DNA from: Gracilibacillus dipsosauri
GTDB taxonomy: Bacteria > Bacillota > Bacilli > Bacillales > Amphibacillaceae
Length of the DNA stretch: 64,000 nucleotides
Reading direction: 5' to 3'
Assembly (NCBI RefSeq): GCF_003176895.1
Contig: NZ_QGTD01000001.1
Span: 124,001-188,000, forward strand
The translations under genes and the position numbers were made by a program. Below, one piece after another: positions 60,529-64,000 of the stretch (positions are counted from its first letter, which is position 1; every line of letters begins with the position of its first letter). Under the pieces are notes generated by a model that ran no database searches, had not been told where the DNA came from, and saw nothing but the letters and a program-made list of their open reading frames with translations.

Positions 60529-61392
60529 CTAAACTCGTTTAAGTTTATCGGGGTTTCGTACAATGTAGACTCTAGTAAGTTTTCCATCCCGAAGCTCTAC
60601 AAATATAGTTGCAACGGTTTCGTCCTTTGAACGGAGTAATATACCCATCTCACCGTTCACAGGAGCAACTTCAAATTGAAGATTTTCCTGATAATAGGGC
60701 TTTATGCTTTCGAATGCGCTGGCTAGAATTCGAGCAACATAATTGCGCGATTGTATCGGGTGCTTGAAGGACGTTACTTTTCCGCCTCCGTCAGAGACAA
60801 GCATAACATCTTCACTTAGGAGAGACAGCACAATATCAACATCCCCTTGCTCAAGAGATTTGATGAACCGGTTAATCCATTCCAAATCTTCCATCTTGGT
60901 CGTTACTTGCTCATCATAGAAAATTCCCATTTTGCTTTTCGCTCGGCTCATCAGCTTCCGGCAATTAGCCTCTTGCTTATCAAGAATTTTAGCTATTTTA
61001 GGATAATCAAAACACAGCGCTTCACGCAGTATAAAAACAGTTCGCTCTATCGGGGTCAGCCTCTCCAATAACACGAGCATAGCGTATGACAGCAATTCTC
61101 GATTCATGACTGTTGTTTCGATTGTATCCTTCTCTGGTGTCCCAATTGGTTCGGGTAGCCATGGACCTACGTACACTTCCCGCCTCTTTCGTGCTGATTT
61201 TTGAAGATTGAGACAGTGGTTTGTTACCATTTTACACAAATAAGCCTTAGGTTTCTCTAAACCTTCAGGATGTATGTCATATGCCTTAACAAATACCTCT
61301 TGCACTGCATCTTCCGCATCTTCGGCAGAGCCTGTCAATTGATATGCTAACGTGAACAACAGTGTTCCATATTGATTATACAGTTCCTCCAT
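60529..61392 (-). CDS. ECF41-group RNA polymerase sigma factor (SigJ-like)
   Basis: The protein has sigma-2 (LYNQYGTLLFTLAYQLTGSAEDAEDAVQEVFVKAY) and sigma-4 (LLERLTPIERTVFILREALCFDYPKIAKILDKQEANCRKLMSRAK) regions, followed by a SnoaL-like C-terminal extension. Three motifs define ECF41: WLPEP between the sigma regions (about residue 88 of this protein), DGGGKV at the start of the extension, and NPDKL at the very end. In ECF41 factors the extension replaces an anti-sigma factor. The frame is open to 61488, which overlaps the previous gene, but ATG 61392 has GGAG at eight bases and matches the family start. Confidence 0.92.
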   Translation of the reverse strand: MEELYNQYGTLLFTLAYQLTGSAEDAEDAVQEVFVKAYDIHPEGLEKPKAYLCKMVTNHCLNLQKSARKRREVYVGPWLPEPIGTPEKDTIETTVMNRELLSYAMLVLLERLTPIERTVFILREALCFDYPKIAKILDKQEANCRKLMSRAKSKMGIFYDEQVTTKMEDLEWINRFIKSLEQGDVDIVLSLLSEDVMLVSDGGGKVTSFKHPIQSRNYVARILASAFESIKPYYQENLQFEVAPVNGEMGILLRSKDETVATIFVELRDGKLTRVYIVRNPDKLKRV

Positions 61393-61438
61393 TCCTGCCT
61401 CTCCTTCTCCGAGTTGTTTTTTAATGGCTTCTAATTCA

Positions 61439-62620
61439 TCAAAGAAAACTAGCTGAATCCCATGACACCTTCTTGAGCTTCCACGCAAGCTTTCCAGTTA
61501 TGATAATATCAAGTCCCCATTTTCGTGCCCACACCAACCCACGATCTTTACCTAAGCCAATCCCGTAAACATCCATCATGGATTTGTGAATCGGCGCAGG
61601 ACGGCCCTCTAAGTCAGCCAGCACAATATCCCCCAATCTGCGTGCCTGCATTCCACCTTCTTTACATGTCATCTGATCAGACTTACTAGTACTCGGATCT
61701 ACTATTTTTGCACAATCGCCAATGCTATATACGTCCGGTACCCCTTGGACGCGATAACTTTCATCTACCAGTACCTGACCATCAGGAGAAAGAGGCAAGC
61801 CCATACTGCGAAGGATCGGATTCGGCATAAGACCGATTGTCCATATACATTGGCCTACTTCCAAACTATCGCCATTACTCAACCTCACTACACCCGCTTC
61901 CTCCCTTATCGCCTTACAGTTGTGTAACACAGTCACACCACATTCGCTAAGCATAAGATTCAATTTTCTTCCAACCTTATATGGTCCCTCAGGGAACAAA
62001 TATTCCTTTGCATTCAGCAAATAGACAGCGATATCAGACGGGTTTAATCTTAACGCCGATGCTTCCTTCCGCATGGCTAACGCCAGCTCAGCGGATGTCT
62101 CAATGCCACTGATTCCCGCTCCTGCAACCGCAATTGTCATCAGTCGTTTTCGTTTTTCAGGAACCGTCTCATCGACAGCTTTCCACAGATTTTGGCGCCA
62201 GTACTCTCGGATGTTTGCCGCAGCTTGTGGATCTGTCAAGGCGATACCGCCCTGACTGGAATTCGGTCGACGAACGATGCTACCGACTGCAACGATTAAA
62301 AGGTGATAAGGAACTAGGATACCGTTTCCTTGTACATCCGTATATCGAATTCGCTTTTTCTCATAATCCACAGACGTAACTGTACCTTGGACGAAATCGA
62401 CCCCTTCTGAAAAATAATGTGTCCAAGGAACCATAATCTCCTCCTCACTAACAGCTGGACGGAACATCATCACTTTGCGCACATGGCCAGGCTGTCTGTC
62501 CAAGAGAATAAACCTAATCTTCCGTCCATTCATCATAGACTGGGTGGTAGACTTTATCGCTTTTAGCGCAGCAAGTCCTGTATGGCCACCTCCAATGATA
62601 ATACAAGTCAGTTCATTCAC
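61439..62620 (-). CDS. FAD-dependent NADH dehydrogenase-like oxidoreductase
   Basis: The 393-residue protein is of the NDH-2/FSP1-like pyridine nucleotide-disulfide family: FAD motif CIIIGGGHTGLAALKAI, NAD motif IAVAGAGISGIETSAELAL and the second FAD motif DVYSIGDCAKIV. The GTG start follows AAAGGAGCTGAGG. It lies directly upstream of the ECF41 sigma factor gene on the same strand. ECF41 genes usually control a neighbouring oxidoreductase, carboxymuconolactone decarboxylase or epimerase gene, so this is the expected target. Confidence 0.9.
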   Translation of the reverse strand: MNELTCIIIGGGHTGLAALKAIKSTTQSMMNGRKIRFILLDRQPGHVRKVMMFRPAVSEEEIMVPWTHYFSEGVDFVQGTVTSVDYEKKRIRYTDVQGNGILVPYHLLIVAVGSIVRRPNSSQGGIALTDPQAAANIREYWRQNLWKAVDETVPEKRKRLMTIAVAGAGISGIETSAELALAMRKEASALRLNPSDIAVYLLNAKEYLFPEGPYKVGRKLNLMLSECGVTVLHNCKAIREEAGVVRLSNGDSLEVGQCIWTIGLMPNPILRSMGLPLSPDGQVLVDESYRVQGVPDVYSIGDCAKIVDPSTSKSDQMTCKEGGMQARRLGDIVLADLEGRPAPIHKSMMDVYGIGLGKDRGLVWARKWGLDIIITGKLAWKLKKVSWDSASFL

Positions 62621-62815
62621 CTATCCTCAGCTCCTTTATATTTTCCCAAATTAATGTTGTTTGGCAATATTGTGCAGTCAACCAATGAGTCCTTTATACA
62701 AAAGTTAGTATACCGTTTATCCAATGATCATGATGTATATTCCTGGCATTCAAGTTAATTTTCAATAGTTAGCAGAAAGTGCCACTTTGTTAAGAATAAA
62801 TTTTTCCATATTATC

Positions 62816-63220
62816 TCAGAAGATAGTGCGCTGTAATATTATCCTGAAAAGGACATGGGACCGAAACGCCCCCATGCAATATACTGCCAGCAAAAGATAG
62901 ATTATATTTGCTACCACTGGTTTGGCATCCCCGTGGCGAAGGTGGGTAATTATCGCTCCGATCATCAATAACACCCAACAAACGGCAGTCACCGGCACTA
63001 AGATTGGAAAGATGTCAACTACAGCGGGTAAGATTAAACCTAATGCTGCCAAGATTTCAAGAACTCCAAGAAACCTTAGAAAGACAACGTTAAAATCTAA
63101 AACCCATCCGCCGCCAGGAGACTGAGCTAGCTTCTCTTTGGACATGAATGTCTTGCTGATACCTCCGATTAAGGCTATTAAAGCGAGTAATCCAGTGGCA
63201 ATCCACAGTACGAAGTTCAT
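62816..63220 (-). CDS. DoxX family protein with altered C terminus
   Basis: The 134-residue protein has four membrane segments typical of DoxX (FVLWIATGLLALIALIGGISKTFMSKEKLAQ at the start). After VANIIYLLLAVY the frame reads CMGAFRSHVLFRIILQRTIF. One frame away the same DNA reads AWGRFGPMSFSG and stops at 62839-62841, which is the normal end of the family. An extra base near 62878 has therefore probably shifted the last dozen codons. The fold core may survive. It lies 195 bases upstream of the oxidoreductase gene on the same strand. Confidence 0.8.
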   Translation of the reverse strand: MNFVLWIATGLLALIALIGGISKTFMSKEKLAQSPGGGWVLDFNVVFLRFLGVLEILAALGLILPAVVDIFPILVPVTAVCWVLLMIGAIITHLRHGDAKPVVANIIYLLLAVYCMGAFRSHVLFRIILQRTIF

Positions 63221-63625
63221 TTATTCCTCACCTCCGTTCTACTTACTTATATAACAATATAAGGCACTGATTTGTGACTTCAAAAATGAATTAACGATAA
63301 TAACATACATAAAGCAGTTAAAAAGAGCCTTTGAGTATTTAATAAATGTCACTTTCGTTTCATTTTTATCCCCCCTACAAGCAATTATGTAAACCAAATG
63401 CTAAACTGTTCATACTTTGTTTTTGCCAATTTGGGGAGGTCGATATCACCTTTTCAAATTCAACAAATCCCAAATGTTCTTACAAAGTCTTAATAATGAT
63501 ATAACCTTTTTTATTTCTTTTAATTTCCCTGAGCCGATGACCTTCACTTGTTCAAACCAATACATTATTTTTACAATAGTTGCAATACGCAATTAAATGT
63601 TATATACTCAACTCAGGTGATGAAT
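63221..63625. other. Intergenic stretch before the MarR gene
   Basis: Ribosome binding and promoter sequences of the DoxX gene lie at the left. The rest is A+T-rich. A minus-strand fragment near 63530 reads VKVIGSGKLKEIKKVISLLR but soon stops, and I cannot assign it. No RNA, repeat or intact gene was seen. Confidence 0.4.
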
Positions 63626-64000
63626 ATGAAAAAACAAATTGAAAATAAACAAAGTATTGAAGAAATGCGTCATTTATTTGTCTTACTAGCTCGACAATTT
63701 GGTTTACTACAAAAGGAGAGCTCACAATGTTGTGGGGTAACAATGATTCAGAGTCATATTCTTTATGAAATTAATCATAACCATCAATTATCATTGAATG
63801 AGTTGGCAGAAAGACTTGGACTAGATAACAGCACTACTAGCAGACATATTCATGGTCTGGTTGAAAAAGGTTACGTAGAACGAAAACCTCACCCAACCGA
63901 TCGACGGTATGTTACGTTAGGTTTATCAGAAAAAGGAATAGCGTTAGAAGGAAGTATCAGTACCATGATGAATGATTACGTCCTTGATTTGTTTAACCAT
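63626..64000 (+). CDS. MarR family regulator, cut by the window end
   Basis: From ATG 63626 (AGGTG six bases upstream) the frame is open to the window end, giving 125 residues: KKQIENKQSIEEMRHLFVLLARQFGLLQKE...LSLNELAERLGLDNSTTSRHIHGLVEKGYVERKPHPTDRRYVTLGLSEKG. This is the MarR winged helix with the DRR wing. A Cys pair in SSQCCGVTMIQSH just before the helix-turn-helix may sense thiol-reactive compounds or metals. An in-frame ATG at 63620 is too close to the ribosome binding site. Its target is outside the window. Confidence 0.88.
   Translation, partial: MKKQIENKQSIEEMRHLFVLLARQFGLLQKESSQCCGVTMIQSHILYEINHNHQLSLNELAERLGLDNSTTSRHIHGLVEKGYVERKPHPTDRRYVTLGLSEKGIALEGSISTMMNDYVLDLFNH

Noticed and set aside
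62641-62815. An ECF41 promoter (TGTCACA-type) ahead of the oxidoreductase gene
   Set aside because: No such sequence was found on the minus strand between the oxidoreductase and DoxX genes. AGTCACA ahead of DoxX lacks a matching -10.
1-64000. CRISPR arrays, tRNA or rRNA genes, complete insertion sequences, prophage genes
   Set aside because: No regularly spaced repeats, no cloverleaf or rRNA sequence and no transposase, integrase or phage structural gene were recognised.

Overview
This window looks like a chromosomal segment of a low-G+C Gram-positive rod of the family Bacillaceae, most like the Oceanobacillus/Virgibacillus/Gracilibacillus group. The basis is A+T-rich DNA, strong GGAGG-type ribosome binding sites, frequent TTG/GTG starts, Bacillus-type gene pairs (a LOG protein beside a MazG-like protein, a Bce-type ABC/two-component module, CvfB, a gluconate operon) and type I toxin/antitoxin loci of the Bacillus holin-like family. 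No rRNA, tRNA, CRISPR array, prophage or intact insertion sequence was seen. All identifications come from reading sequence and translated motifs; no database search was run.

Layout. 1-4.5 kb: SulP transporter and UspA protein, LOG and MazG-like genes, a dead type I toxin locus, a GNAT acetyltransferase, and a scar of decayed copper-locus and MerR sequence. 4.5-9.2 kb: a BceRSAB-like peptide-antibiotic sensing/resistance module, richer in G+C than its neighbours, with a TGACA-N4-TGTCA palindrome ahead of the transporter genes. 9.6-12.5 kb: copper resistance (CopB-type ATPase, copZ pseudogene, csoR). 12.6-12.8 kb: an antitoxin-like RNA locus with no toxin. 13-19.7 kb: an AraC-regulated ABC sugar importer with a GH42 beta-galactosidase and a perfect catabolite-repression (cre) site. 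19.7-30 kb: small regulators, stress-type proteins, a MutS2-like ATPase, PhzF, YdeI and an SDR. 30-33.5 kb: nirBD and sumT for nitrite reduction and siroheme, behind a well-placed Fnr-type box. 33.8-38.7 kb: RpiR-controlled gluconate operon. 39-45.3 kb: HxlR/SDR pair, then a PRD regulator, class II aldolase and fructose-type PTS. 46-49 kb: GH2 glycosidase with a divergent AraC regulator. 49.0-49.3 kb: an unassigned structured RNA ahead of cvfB. 50.4-50.8 kb: an intact type I toxin/antitoxin. 51-60 kb: S66 peptidase, TetR/SDR, a MerR regulon with a small Cys-Cys protein and a ynfA relic, and a LysR/MFS/oxidoreductase cluster. 60.5-63.2 kb: an ECF41 sigma factor with an FAD oxidoreductase and DoxX. 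The window ends inside a MarR gene.

Themes. Many small regulator-plus-effector cassettes for sugars, metals, antibiotics and redox stress lie next to each other, which is typical accessory chromosome. Decay is common: dead toxin, orphan antitoxin, copZ, a MerR fragment, ynfA, a frameshifted DoxX end and an S66-peptidase fragment. The observations most worth follow-up are the three type I toxin/antitoxin loci at different stages of decay, the structured RNA at 49010-49290, the MerR/Cys-Cys-protein regulon, and the duplicated copper-locus control sequences at 4.1 kb.
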